From Aegilops tauschii subsp. strangulata (lineage: Eukaryota; Streptophyta; Magnoliopsida; Poales; Poaceae), in contig NC_053035.3 in the NCBI RefSeq assembly GCF_002575655.3, positions 374,705,792 through 374,769,791 of the forward strand: a stretch of DNA of 64,000 nucleotides, read 5' to 3'. Positions 9,674-20,545 of this stretch are shown here, piece after piece. Below the pieces are notes generated by a model that saw only the letters and a list, made by a program, of their open reading frames with translations, was not told where the DNA came from and ran no database searches. Position 1 is the first letter of the stretch, and the number at the start of each line of letters is the position of its first letter. The position numbers and the translations under genes were made by a program.

Positions 9674-12600
9674 CTAAGGCGCGGTGCGGGAGCCAGGCTG
9701 GTCGGTGGAGATGTCGTCGCCGGCTAAGGGAGTGGTCGGCTGGCGGGTCTCGGCTTGGTCACCACCGGTGGTAGGCGACGCACCCGCGCGTGACGTGGTG
9801 CTGGAGGCGCGGTCAGGCTGAGGCTGGTCGGCCGCTCCACCATCCGGCTCGGCGTCTTCACCCTCCTCCTCCTCCTCGCCCTCGTAGCTGGAGTCGATCT
9901 CCTCTGCCGAGTCTTCACCGTCTGCCGGGTTCAGCCCGAACCACTCCTCCGGCTGGGCGACACCGTTGTCATCTACCTCAGGGGCGAAGACGCTGGTGTC
10001 GGTGTAGTCGGCGATCGCCGAAGCCCGCCGGATGATAGCCGGGCGCGCCGGCTCCAGCTCCGTGTCGACTTGCTGCCGCCAGGTAGCCAGCTGGTCCAGA
10101 CTCAGGCCGGGTACCAGGCCTTGATGAACTCCAGCGCCTGCCTGGCGCCGGACCGAGCCGCCGAGGCCTTCCAGGCTTCGAAGCGACCGACTGCCACCTC
10201 CAGGCAGTCGGCAGTCCGACTGGGGGTGCGAGGAACCACTTGGCCGGGCCAGAGGGCGGCCAATACTTGCGACCCGGCGCGCTGAAGCCGGCGAAGCAGT
10301 CGGTGAGCCGGCTGGAGACGGGCCTGGATCGCCAAGAGCTGCTCCTCCAGTGAACGGCCAGCGCTTTGTGCAATCTCGAAGCCAGCCTGCCTTCGCGCTT
10401 GGCGGCGGGCCTCGATGATCTGGTTGGCGGCGGTAGAGTATCTAGGGAAGTACTCTGCGCAAGAAAGAAAGAGAAAGAAGAGAAAACACCAAGTCAGAAA
10501 ACGAGCCAAAAGCGGCAGACGGCAAGAGAGGACGAAGAAGTAGGCGGCTTACCGTCAACCAGATCCTCGATCTGGCCATAGCCATTGACCAGAGTCTGCC
10601 TTGCTTCAGCCCAGCCAGCCACTTCTGTCTCGTACTCGGCCTGGAGGGCGGCTTCGCGGTATTCCACCGCCTTTAGAGCCGCCTTGTGGCTCTCCTCCTG
10701 GTCGGCCAACTTCTTGGCCAGGCGGTCGCGTTCCTGCACCAAGGCGGCAAGCTCGGCTTCCTTGACACGAAGGGCAGTCTGAGACTCTCCCAGCTATGCC
10801 CTCAGACCGGCGTTGGCCGCTGCAGGGACGGCAGAAAAAGAAGAAACAATAAGAGGAAGTCGTCAAGGAAGATCTGACCCGACTGCTCAGCAGTCGGCCC
10901 GAATCTCGGGACTACACCCAGTGGGTGCGCTGACGCGCCCCCACGTGAGATAAAGAACAAAGCACTTACCCCGGCTCTCAGTTAGGTCGGCGGTCTTATG
11001 GGTCAGCTCCTGAGCCTGGGAGTTGAAGGCAGCCGCACGAAGATTGTGGTAGTCCTGCAAAACAGGCAGAAGATCGAAGTAAGAACAAGAATAGCAAAAG
11101 CCAAATCCACTAAGAAGTTCCAAGCCGCCTGCTCAGCAGCCGACTCGGAACTCGGGGACTACACCCAGTGGGTGCGCTGACGCGCACCCACGGAAGAAAC
11201 CAAGATAAGGAAGAAGCAAGATAAGAAGACTAACCCGGATGGCCGCCCGCGCCGCAAAGAATTCGTCGGTGTATTGCCTCAGCGCCGTAGCCTGGGCCTG
11301 GAGCCGGGTCCGGACGTCCTGCGCGGCCACGTTCATCACGGCCGTCCCTCCGCCCGGCGTCCACCCCGAGGTGGCGCTGGCCACCTCCACATCCTGGGCC
11401 GACGAGCTGGAGCCCGCGGCCGGCTGCGGCTCCGACGCGGCCTTCTGTGGCTCTGACGCAGCCTTCCCCGCGCGCCGGCTCGGCGGCATCCGGACCGCTA
11501 GCTCAATCCTCGCGGCCGACTCGCCCCCCGCCGACTGCGCAGACGACAGATCAGGCCGGCCGCCTTGAGCCGCCCCAGTCGGCGGGGTCGGCACCGGCGC
11601 CCTCTCCAGGATGACGATGTCGTCATCCCTCTCCAGCCCTGGCTGGTCACCGCCGGCTTCTTCTGGCGGGGGCTCCGGAGCCCCAGGCGCTGCGACGCGC
11701 AGTGGGGTGACCAACAAGGCCCCCCTCCGCCGTCGCCACAGCTGCAGCCTCCGCTTGGGCCTTGGCTGCGGCGTCGGCGCGCGCCTTCGCCGCCTCCTCC
11801 TCCTGCGCCGCCTGGGCGGCGGCCGCCTTCCGTGCCTCTGCCTCCCGCGCCTCCCGCTCCTCCTGCGCCTCCCGCGCGTTCCGTTCAGTCGCCGCCTGAA
11901 GGTCGGCACAGGGGTCCACGCGGCGAGTGGTGCTCCCAGATCCCCTCGGCGACTCCACGACGGAGGCGGCAGCCGCCCGCTCGAGCGACAATGGGGCTCT
12001 GGTTGTTTGGAGAAAAAGACAAGGATTCAGGAACCACCAGAGAAAAGAAAGAAAAAACAGTACATGAAGGAGTTTGAACTTACGCCGACACCTTCTGCGG
12101 TTGCTTCACCGTCATACGGAAGCGAGCCACCTTCGCGGCCGCCTCCTCCCGCCTGGCCGCCGCCGCCCCGCCCCTGGGCTTCTTCGTCCGACTGCCGAAC
12201 AAACCCTGTGCGGCGCGACGCTTTTGCCCGCCGCCCCGAGCAGGCGGTGCAGCGGAGGAACCCGCGCCGCGGCCAGATGCCGGCTGACAGCGCGGGACGA
12301 CTTCGGCCTCGTCGTCGTCCGGCCAGTCGTCGAAGGTGACTCCATGCCCGGAGCCGCCTGCTTCGCCGCCGGCTTGGCCACCACCCGGCTCGGTGTTGTC
12401 GTCCATAGCGGCCGCCCCCAAGTCGGGGTCCTCCAGATCGTGCTCCGTCCGGTCGGGGACGAATCGGCGCTCCGCGTCCGACCCGCCGGCAGGCCGAAGA
12501 AGAGGGCTCTGTCAAGGACAAGCCGACTAGTCAGAGTCGGCCAAAGGAACTCGGCGACGAAACTAAGAAAAGAGAAAGAGACAAGGAGAACATACCGTGG

Positions 12601-13498
12601 GCGGCGGATTGGCTCGGCTATATGGCTCCTTGCCGAACTGCCACTCTTCGGAGAGTTTGCAGTTCGCGAGGTAGTTCACCATATAGGCCACCTCTTCGTG
12701 CAGCATGTCCTTGGTACACATCCGGCTCGGATCGAGCTGGCCGCTTATCTGACAGATCAGATGAGGGCGGCTCTGGAGCGGGAGTACCCGGCGCGTGACG
12801 AAGGCGGCCAGTAGGTCGGGCCCCGACAAGCCCTCCGACTGGGTCATCGCTCACACTCGGGCGACGGCTGCGAATCCAGCCGGCGTCAGTGTCACGGCCC
12901 GGTAGGACCACTGGGGCCGCCTGCCCACCGGTGGGCCGGCTATGTAAGCCGGCAGATTGACGTAGTTGCCATGCGGGGCGACGTTCCTGACGTAGAAGTA
13001 CAACTTTTGCCATAACTTCACCGACTGGATCAGCTTGATGACGGGGAAGGGGTTGTCGGCAGCCACCCTCCGCATCACGATGAAGGCGCCAGTCTGAGCC
13101 GGCACGCCCTGCATGTGCGTGCCCAGCTTGGACTGGAAGAACTCCCCCCAGAGCTCGAGGGTAGGGAGGACGCCGAGGTAGCCTTCGCACAGGGTGACGA
13201 AGGCAGACAGCAGCACCACCGCGTTCGGGGTGAGGTGGTGCGGCTGGAGCTGGTAGAACTCGCGCCAAGAGCGGAAGAAGGCGCTCACGGGCAGGCCGAT
13301 GCCGCGCAAGAAATGCGAGCGGAAGACCACCCGCTCGCCCTCCCGCGGCTCCGGCGTAAGCTCCTTCGCCGGCGCGAGACGGACCTCCACGTTGTCCGCG
13401 CCGGGTAGCCGCCGTGTCTTGCGGAGGAATTCGACGCGATCCTCGTGGACGTTGGAGCCGTCCCAATCCCCGTCGTACTGCTCCGTGGCGGGAGGCAT
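9674..13498 (-). pseudogene. Six-exon antisense gene (aORF) of Tat copy 1
   Basis: Exons on the minus strand: 13498-12596, 12508-12084, 11998-11235, 11054-10970, 10819-10553 and 10454-9674 (stop TAG). Introns of 87, 85, 180, 150 and 98 bp all start GT and end AG. Exon 1 resembles the plant 'putative gypsy type transposon' domain (Pfam Transposase_28 type): FRSHFLRGIGLPVSAFFRSW, HHLTPNAVVLLSAF. The middle is Ala/Arg/Glu-rich with a likely coiled coil, and the last exon is acidic. Damage against copy 2: CGA-to-TGA near 12856 in exon 1, an extra base near 11722, TAG near 10797 in exon 5 and a lost base near 10110. The function is unknown and a structural or regulatory role is only a guess. Confidence 0.8.
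10881..11193. repeat. Repeated ~65-bp block in aORF introns 3 and 4, Tat copy 1
   Basis: The blocks at about 10881-10946 (intron 4) and 11126-11193 (intron 3) share CTGCTCAGCAG, then ACTACACCCAGTGGGTGCGC and TGACGCGC. The pair is also present in copy 2 (42145-42212 and 42393-42460). GACTGCTCAGCAGTC in intron 4 is a perfect palindrome around one base. Confidence 0.85.
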
Positions 13499-13639
13499 GG
13501 TGAAAACGAGCGCGGCGGCAGAGAAACGAGTGGTGGAAGAGCGCGGCGGCGAGGCGCTGTTGCAAGAAAGGGCAGGAAGAAGAAGATGGTGGAAAAGAGG
13601 AGGAGCGTGCGAGAGCCTGCCGCTCTCCCCCCACCCCTT

Positions 13640-13647
13640 ACTTATAG
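13640..13647 (-). promoter_or_regulatory. Candidate antisense promoter TATA, Tat copy 1
   Basis: The minus strand reads CTATAAGT about 145 bp upstream of the aORF ATG (13498). The same box, in the same position, occurs in copy 2 (44921-44927; ATG 44780). It lies inside the internal domain, outside the LTR. Calling it a promoter is inference from position and conservation. Confidence 0.55.
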
Positions 13648-14078
13648 CTTCGCAAGGTGAAGCCGGGGAGGCTGGACGTGGGATTAACTGCACCCACTCC
13701 CCCCACGCCTCGCGGTTATTACGCCCTAAAGGCGTGCCGAAACTGCCGCAGGGACACGTGCGGGCGGTTTCGAGCTGCAGAGAATCCACGCCTGGGCCCG
13801 GGCGTGGCGGGCCCCCGCCCTGCGGCGACGTCCCGTCGCGCGCGTGGGCTGGCAGGCTTTTTAGCCTACAGAGGCCACGTGGTTCGCAGGCAGAAAGTGG
13901 CCGGCCCGCGGCCCGGTGCACGCGCTGGCGAGCTCCCGCCCTCCGACTTCAAAATTTTTGGCCAAGACGTTGCGCCTAACCAAAGCTGGCTCCCAGCTGC
14001 CGGCTTGTCAAGATAGGAAGCTGATCGAGCTTCTCGACTCCTACCCAACCTCGAAGCCCAATCAGCTTCGGGGACTAC
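13648..14078. other. Internal 3' region of Tat copy 1, upstream of antisense gene
   Basis: This GC-rich non-coding stretch runs up to the 3' LTR. It would hold upstream sequence of the antisense promoter and the plus-strand polypurine primer just before 14079 (the last bases are GCTTCGGGGACTAC). It is conserved in copy 2 (44928-45376). Open frames here differ between copies and look like composition effects. Confidence 0.65.
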
Positions 14079-15266
14079 TGTCGGAGTAAATAGCTACGGG
14101 TAGCCTAACCGACTGCCCCTGGCTCTTCCAAAAAATTATCAGGCCTTTGGGCCTTCAAGCATTTCAGGCATTGGGCCGCCTTCCTCGGCCGGCTATTTCT
14201 GAAGCCGACTCCCAGAAGGCGACCCAGCCTCAGCAAATTCCCCCCCAAGATAACCACGGGATGGCCGACTCTAGGACGCCGGCCATAGAGGATGCCGACT
14301 CCCCAGAGCCGGCCACGAAGAACGCCGACTCCCCGGAGTCGGCCACGAAGAGCGCCGACTCCAAGAAGCCAGCCAAGACCGCAACCACCAAACCTACACC
14401 CACATAACGGTGACAAGACGGGGTGTGGCCACAGTGCGGCCCACAACCCCCGAAGCCCAAGGCAGGCACGGCCACAGGACGCCGTACGGGACGGCCATCC
14501 CCCGTCCGGCTCGGCACTGTAGCCATGCTGGCCTCAACGTCACCCCCGACAGACGCCAGTATGGCCCACGGGCGGCGGGCCCCTTCAGCCAGAGAGAGGC
14601 GCGAAGGCGGCCCGGCCTCCCCCAGTCGGCCAAGGGCGTAGCCGGCCCCCTAGAAGCCGGCTACCCCCTCCCTCGAAGCATGTGCCACATTAAGGAGACA
14701 AGACGAGGTAAGGCTACAGTGAGAGCCCTCGAGGCGGCACACTGTAGCCACGCTTACCTCAACAAAGCCCTCGTCATCAGGGATGAGGCTACAGTGAGCA
14801 GCTGCCGACAAGACCCTAGGCAGTGGGGCCGGCCTGTCGACCAAGAGGCCGGCAGCCGGTGGGACCCACCAGTCGGCGGGCCCCAACAGCCGGCGGAGAA
14901 GTCGGCGGGCGCAGACACTGACGACTGGGACCAGCGCCCAGCCGGATTAAAATTGTACCCCCGGGGGTAGGCCTATATAAACCCCCTGGGGCACCCATGC
15001 AAAGGGTTGGCTTCTTAGCATTACACACACACCATAGAGAGAGAGAAGAAAGAGCTAGCCTTGTTCTTCTCCCTTGGACCCAACAGCTCTAGGAGCATTT
15101 GTAGCTACTCTTTCTGATCTAGTGATCATGCGGAGACCCCGAACCTGGGTAAGATTCGCCGGCGTGCATGTCTTCGCCTCATCCCGTTTCCAGGCACCGG
15201 CGACGTCTTACTCGCACCCACTATGATAAGCCACCCGTTGGCATATGTCGCACCTACCACCCGACA
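14079..15266 (+). repeat. 3' LTR of Tat copy 1
   Basis: This 1,188-bp LTR starts TGTCGG and ends CCGACA. It pairs with 1288-2514 and differs by scattered substitutions plus a 40-bp deletion matching 2350-2389 of the 5' LTR, bounded by CCCCG direct repeats. Both copy 2 LTRs keep that segment, so the loss happened in this LTR after insertion. Confidence 0.95.
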
Positions 15267-16452
15267 GGGAAGATAGAAGAGAAGGAAGGAGGGGCGCCGC
15301 CCCTCCCCCTAGTCCAATTCGGACTAGGCCTTTGGGGGGCGCACGGCCTGCCCTAGGCAGCCCCTCTCTCTCTCCCCTAAAGCCCAATAAGGCTCATATA
15401 CTCCCCGGCGAATTCCCGTAACTCTCCGGTACTCTGATAAATACCCGAACCACTCAGATCTTTCCGATGTCCGAATATAGCCTTCCAATATATCGATCTT
15501 TACGTCTCGAACATTTCGAGACTCCTCGTCATGTCTCTGATCTCATCTGGGACTCCGAACAACCTTCAGTACATCAAAACACATAAACTCATAATACCGA
15601 TCGTCACCGAACGTTAAGCGTGCGGACCCTATGGGTTCGAGAACTATGTAGACATGACCGAGACTCATCTCCGGTCAATAACCAATAGCGGAACCTGGAT
15701 GCTCATATTGGTTCCTACATATTCTACGAAGATCTTTATCGGTCAAACCGCATAACAACATACGTTGTTCCCTTTGTCATCGGTATGTTACTTGCCCGAG
15801 ATTCGATCGTCGGTATCTCAATACCTAGTTCAATCTCGTTACCGGCAAGTCTCTTTACTCGTTCCGTAATGCATCATCCTGCAACTAACTCATTAGTTAC
15901 ATTGCTTCAAGGCTTATAGTGATGTGCATTACCGAGAGGTCCCAGAGCTACCTCTCCGATACTCAGAGTGACAAATCCTAATCTCGATCTATGCCAACCC
16001 AACAAACACCTTCGGAGACACCTGTAGAGCATCTTTATAATCACCCAGTTATGTTGTGACGTTTGATAGCACACAAGGTGTTCCTCCGGTATTCGGGAGT
16101 TGCATAATCTCATAGTCATAGGAACATGCATAAGTCATGAAGAAAGCAATAGCAACATACTAAATGATCAAGTGCTAAGCTAACGGAATGGGTCAAGTCA
16201 ATCACATCATTCTAATGATGTGATCCCGTTAATCAAATGACAATTCATGTCTATGGCTAGGAAACTTAACCATCTTTGATTCAACGAGCTAGTCAAGTAG
16301 AGGCATACTAGTTACACTCTGTTTGTCTATGTATTCATACATGTACTAAGTTTCCGGTTAATACAATTCGAGCATGAATAATAAACATTTATCATGATAT
16401 AAGGAAATATAAATAACAACTTTATTATTTCCTCTAGGGTATATTTCCTTCA

Positions 16453-16589
16453 CACATATGCATCAATTTCTACAGTGTGGCGACGTTTCAGTCAACCCTA
16501 AGGTGTGATCCACGTGTGTGCTCATATGACGGGCACCAAAGAACATAAATACATGCAATTCTAACCAAATGTTAGCAATTCACCAATTA
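16453..16589. other. Unassigned AT-rich spacer
   Basis: About 140 bp between the Angela #1 LTR end and the decayed LTR remnant. It begins with CACAT, the right TSD of Angela #1. I recognise nothing else in it. Confidence 0.5.
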
Positions 16590-17304
16590 ACCCATAAGAA
16601 AAAAAAATCTACTCAAACATAATAGTGACGAAACAAATCATTGGATAATAATTCGTAGCATAAAAAACATGTTCAAGTAGGGGATTACAACGGGTTTCGG
16701 GAGACTGGGCCACTGAATAGAGAGGAACGAATGTGATGGAGATGGTGATGAATACGACAAATTTGCTGGAGACGATCGTCGCGATGATGGTTCCCCCAGC
16801 GGCACTCCAGCGCCACGAGGAGAGAGAGAGGGAGAGAGCCCCTTCTTATTCGTCCTTGGCCCCTCCCATAGATGGGGGGAGGTTTTACCCTATGGTCCTT
16901 TGCCTCCATGAATCCCAGAGGTCGAGAGTCCCTCTGAGATTGGATCTCTCTTCTCCTTATTTTTGCTCTGTTTCAGTACTTTTCTAAGGTGGATCACCAT
17001 TTCTTTAATAGCCTGGCTGCATGGGCTGGCCGTGTGGATCCCTCATGGCTCCCCCGGCCTTCATCTCCTAGCTATGGGTGTATTTTACTCCATGAAAAAC
17101 ATAAAAAGTTTTAGCTCATTTCGGCTCCATCAAATTTTTGGCCTATATTTTCAAAAACACTAAAAAAACGGGAACTGGCCTTCGCCGTTGGGTTAATAGG
17201 TTAGTCCAAATAAAAATGATATAAATTATTGTCAAAAGTATGTAAAAGTGGTATGATAATAACATGAAAGAATAAAAAATTATAGATGTGTTTGAGGCGT
17301 ATCA
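16590..17304 (-). repeat. Decayed LTR remnant of the Athila-lineage type
   Basis: The right half matches the end of the Athila-lineage LTR at 25250-25379 and 31970-32101 in order and spacing: GGGTTAATAGGTTAGTCC, then AATTATAGAT, then TTTGAGGCGTATCA against TTGGAGACGTATCA. Substitutions and indels are many, so it is much older than the intact copy. The left half has only loose similarity and the left limit is approximate. No partner LTR or TSD is visible. Open frames within it (16685-16909, 16733-16987) are not genes. Confidence 0.65.
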
Positions 17305-17404
17305 CAATCCGACCACGTCGTTGTAGTACTTCGGTGCAAGAGGGGTCTCGTGTGCAGAGACAACATATACATATGCTACAAAGTGCCAACATAGTAATTA
17401 TGTA

Positions 17405-17657
17405 GTTACCAGGCCGCTCATGCTAAACTTGTCAGTCTACCCATGCTATAGCTACTAGGTTGCCCATACTAAAGGTATCAAGATGCTCATGCTAAGGTTC
17501 CCATGCTGCCCATGCTGAAGTTATCAGGCTTCCCATGCTATGGTTACCAGGCTATTCATACAATAGTTACCAGGCTACTCATACTGAAATTACCAGACTT
17601 CTCATGCCAAAGCTACCAGTCTGCTCATGCTGAAGTTGCCAAGTTTTCTATACTATT
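17405..17657 (+). repeat. 23-bp minisatellite, 10 units plus a degenerate 11th
   Basis: Ten consecutive units of exactly 23 bp run from 17405 to 17634 with no indels. Most begin GTTACCAGGC or a close variant and end CATGCTGAA or similar. A decayed unit follows at 17635-17657. The period is not a multiple of three and no long open frame spans it, so it is non-coding tandem DNA. It lies outside all the intact elements. Confidence 0.92.
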
Positions 17658-17847
17658 ATATGGTAGTCAACAATTTTAAAAATAGGTTTGTTCCACATTT
17701 GATTTGGGTCTAGTTAGTAGTTGGGTTAATTTATATTCCAAAGCTGGAGATCGAATTCTACATGAGGCGTTAGATATTTCTCAATAGATTTTTTTTGCCA
17801 TTCACGACGATAGTGAAATATACAAAAACGCATAACTTTGTGAAAAC

Positions 17848-17910
17848 AAGAGCTTAGCATAGGTGGTTCATGTGCTAGCGGTGGAAGTTGAGATCTTGAA
17901 TTCGACTCAT
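17848..17910 (+). other. tRNA-like pol III A/B boxes (possible SINE relic)
   Basis: TAGCATAGGTGG at 17855-17866 fits the A-box consensus at all but one position. ATTCGACTC at 17900-17908 fits the B-box at eight of nine. The boxes are 33 bp apart, within the tRNA range. There is no cloverleaf that I can fold by eye and no CCA-side stem, so it is not a working tRNA gene. It could be a tRNA-derived SINE relic or chance. Confidence 0.3.
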
Positions 17911-18574
17911 GTGTAGTAACTAGTCCAGTTCACTAGAACAAGAGAAGTAGTAGCTGTTAAAGGTAGCGCGCAGGGTGACTCTCCGTGATCGCTTGTGTCC
18001 ACGAATTGCGAGGCATTTGGTAACGTCACTAAAATCATAAAGTTTGTCGGTTAGTCCAGTCCATAACTATATTTGTATTGGGCTTGGTTCTATCTCTGTT
18101 TGTCTTCGGTCTATATCAAGAAAACTCCACCATTGAGATGTCATGACTTCAGGCTTCTTATTAAGAATGTTTTTCGGCAAAACCTCATTCTTATTAAATA
18201 TGTGGCCTTTAAACGATCTCTCGAGTTAATAGGAAACCTGGGGACTTGCATTTTATGGACCGGGCATATGAAGATTAAACAATTATTCTTCCTGTGTGGG
18301 GCAACTTCTATATCAACAACGTTTTAGAAAGACAATAGACTAGTAAACACGCCATTAAAGGATCAATATATTGGACTTTTTGAAGTTTTAGACATAAATA
18401 TTTAGCATAATAAAAAGGTTGTTAGAGCAATGTTAAATAAAATAAGAAAAAGTTGGTTGATGACAACAGACCAAAGGGTCCTTCAACTTTCGAAGGATCA
18501 TAACTACGTTTTCGTAAAGAGAAGGCAAAAGACTTGCCTCGTTCATTAATTAAGGGAGAAGACAGAGTTCAAGG
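17911..18574. other. Unassigned single-copy-looking spacer
   Basis: About 660 bp with no recognisable LTR, terminal inverted repeat or conserved coding frame. The open frame at 18073-18327 shows no motif I recognise. CAAGG at 18570-18574 is the left TSD of the second Angela. Confidence 0.5.
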
Positions 18575-18773
18575 TGAAGGAAATATGCCATAGAGGCAAT
18601 AATAAAGTTGTTATTTATATTTCCTTATATCATGATAAATGTTTATTATTCATGCTAGAATTGTATTATCTGGAAACTTAGTACAAGTGTGAATACATAG
18701 ACAAACAGAGTGTCACTAGCATGCCTCTACTTGACTAGCTCGTTGAATCAAAGACGGTTAAGTTTCCTAGCCA

Positions 18774-20545
18774 TAGACATGAGTTGTCATTTGATTAACG
18801 GGTTCACATCATTAGAGAATGATGTGATTAACTTGATCCATTCCGTTAGCTTAGCACTTGATCGTTTAGTTTGTTGCTATTGCTTTCTTCATGACTTATA
18901 CATGTTCCTATGACTATGAGATTATGCAACTCCTGAATACTGGAGGAACACTTAGTGTGCTATCAAACGTCACAACGTAACTGGGTGATTATAAAGATGC
19001 TCTACAGGTGTCTCCGATGGTGTTTGTTGGGTTGGCATAGATCGATATTAGGATTTGTCACTCCGTGTTTCAGAGAGGTATCTCTGGGCCCTCTCGGTAA
19101 TGCACATCACTATAAGCCTTGCAAGCAATGTGATTAATGAGTTAGTTGTGGGATGATGCATTAATGAACGAGTAAAGAGACTTGCCGGTATCGAGATAGA
19201 ACTAGGTATTGAGATACCGACGATCGAATCTCGGGCAAGTAACATACCGATGACAAAGGGAACAACGTATGTTGTTATGCTGTTTGACCGATAAAGATCT
19301 TCGTAGAATATGTAGGAACCAATATGAGCATCCAAGTTTAGCTATTGCTTATTGACCGGAGATGAGTCTCGGTCATGTCTACATAGTTCTCAAACCTGTA
19401 GACATGAGTTGTCATTTGATTAATGGGATCACATCATTAGAATGATGTGATTGACTTGACCCATTCCGTTAGCTTAGCACTTGATTGTTTAGTATGTTGC
19501 TATTGCTTTCTTCATGACTTATACATGTTCCTATGACTATGAGATTATGCAACTCCCGAATACCGGAGGAACACCTTGTGTCGTGGAATTGTCACGGCAG
19601 ATGTCCTCAAGCTAGGACTTAGTCGTGGAGCCATCGCCGCTAGGAAGCTTGAAGGGGTTAAACGGGACAAGGAACACGAAGGTTTATACTGGTTCGGCCC
19701 CTTACGGTGAAGGTAAAAGCCTACGTCCAGTTGAGGTGGTATTGATTAGGGTTTCGATGACCAGGGAGCTTAACTGCTATGTCTGGCTCTCGACGAGATC
19801 TTTCTTACCCCTAAACCGCTGCCGGGTCGTCCCTTTATATAGAGAGGTTGACGCCCCGCAGCTTCTGAGAGTCCCGGCCGGCTCATAAGAGTGTCCGGCT
19901 CGGACTCTCAACTATTCTTGCCTTATACTACAAGTTCTACCTTAATGACGGTTGTAACTACGGGCCTTAAGCCATCTCCGGGTCTTAAGCCCATCTTTGG
20001 CCCACCGTCTTCAAGCTTGGCGCCGGGCTTCAGGTGATGATCCTTATGCGTAACCCGGCCCCGCCGGGCGGGTGACTCTAAGGGTTATATCCTCAACACC
20101 TTGTGTGCTATCAAACGTCACAACGTAACTGGGTGATTATAAAGATGCTCTACAGGTGTCTCCGAAGGTGTTTGTTGGGTTGGCATAGATCGAGATTAGG
20201 ATTTGTCACTCCGAGTATCGTAGAGGTATCTCTGGGCCCTCTCGGTAATGCACATCACTATAAGCCTTGCAAGCAATGTAACTAATGAGTTAGTTGCAGG
20301 ATGATGCATTAATGAACGAGTAAAGAGATTGCCGGTAACGAGATTGAACTAGGTATTGAGATACTGACGATCGAATCTCGGGCAAGAAACATACCGATGA
20401 CAAAGGGAACAACCAATGTTGTTATGCGGTTTAACCGATAAAGATCTTCGTAGAATATGTAGGAACCAATATGAGCATCTAGGTTCCGATATTGGTTATT
20501 GACTGGAGATGAGTCTCGGTCATGTCTACATAGTTCTCGAACCCG
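18774..20545 (+). repeat. Tandem duplication inside Angela #2 LTR
   Basis: Unit A is 18774-19398. Unit B is 19399-20545 and includes the solo LTR, being about 622 bp without it. Both begin TAGACATGAGTTGTCATTTG and both contain TGTGCTATCAAACGTCACAA. The junction at 19399 shows a 3-bp TAG microhomology. Only unit B carries the solo LTR, so the insertion probably followed the duplication, unless the units come from different elements. Confidence 0.9.
19579..20098 (+). mobile_element. 520-bp solo LTR
   Basis: The sequence starts TGTCGTGGAATTG and ends CCTCAACA, with a perfect TSD CCTTG at 19574-19578 and 20099-20103. It has an internal TATA-like CTTTATATAGAG near 19831-19842. No internal domain or second LTR is present. 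It could also be one LTR of a small element lost by LTR recombination, which is the usual origin of solo LTRs. The family was not assigned, and orientation is taken from the TATA box. Confidence 0.9.

Larger units (their letters stand above)
1288..15266 (+). mobile_element. Tat-lineage Gypsy retrotransposon, copy 1 (complete)
   Basis: This 13,979-bp element starts TGTCGG and ends CCGACA. It is flanked by a perfect 5-bp TSD, GGGAA (1283-1287 and 15267-15271), inside the Angela #1 LTR. Order: 5' LTR, PBS, gag, protease, RT, RNase H, a second RNase H, integrase, then an antisense multi-exon gene, a polypurine-type stretch and the 3' LTR. The second RNase H and the antisense ORF are marks of the plant Tat lineage. 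Sense and antisense genes are both broken by stops and frameshifts, so the copy is dead, but its LTR termini and TSD are perfect. I could not assign a named Triticeae family with certainty. Confidence 0.95.
734..16452 (-). mobile_element. Angela #1 5' LTR, split by Tat copy 1
   Basis: The LTR reads on the minus strand from TGAAGGAAATAT at 16452 to CCCCAACA at 734. It is interrupted by the Tat-lineage insertion at 1288-15266. Without the insertion and one TSD copy it is about 1,736 bp, the usual size for Angela/WIS/BARE-1 LTRs. It matches the plus-strand Angela LTR (18575-21460) in opposite orientation. The right flank CACAT (16453-16457) would be its TSD, but the partner lies beyond the left edge. 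A minus-strand TATA box at 1161-1170 sits in the part left of the insertion. Confidence 0.93.

Noticed and set aside
12618..13921. Minus-strand ORF as a separate DNA-transposon transposase gene
   Set aside because: Although the related Pfam family name says transposase, the ORF lies between pol and the 3' LTR of a Gypsy element in both copies and has no terminal inverted repeats of its own.
18073..18327. 84-residue open frame in the spacer as a host gene
   Set aside because: No recognisable motif, no promoter or partner exon, and AT-rich context.
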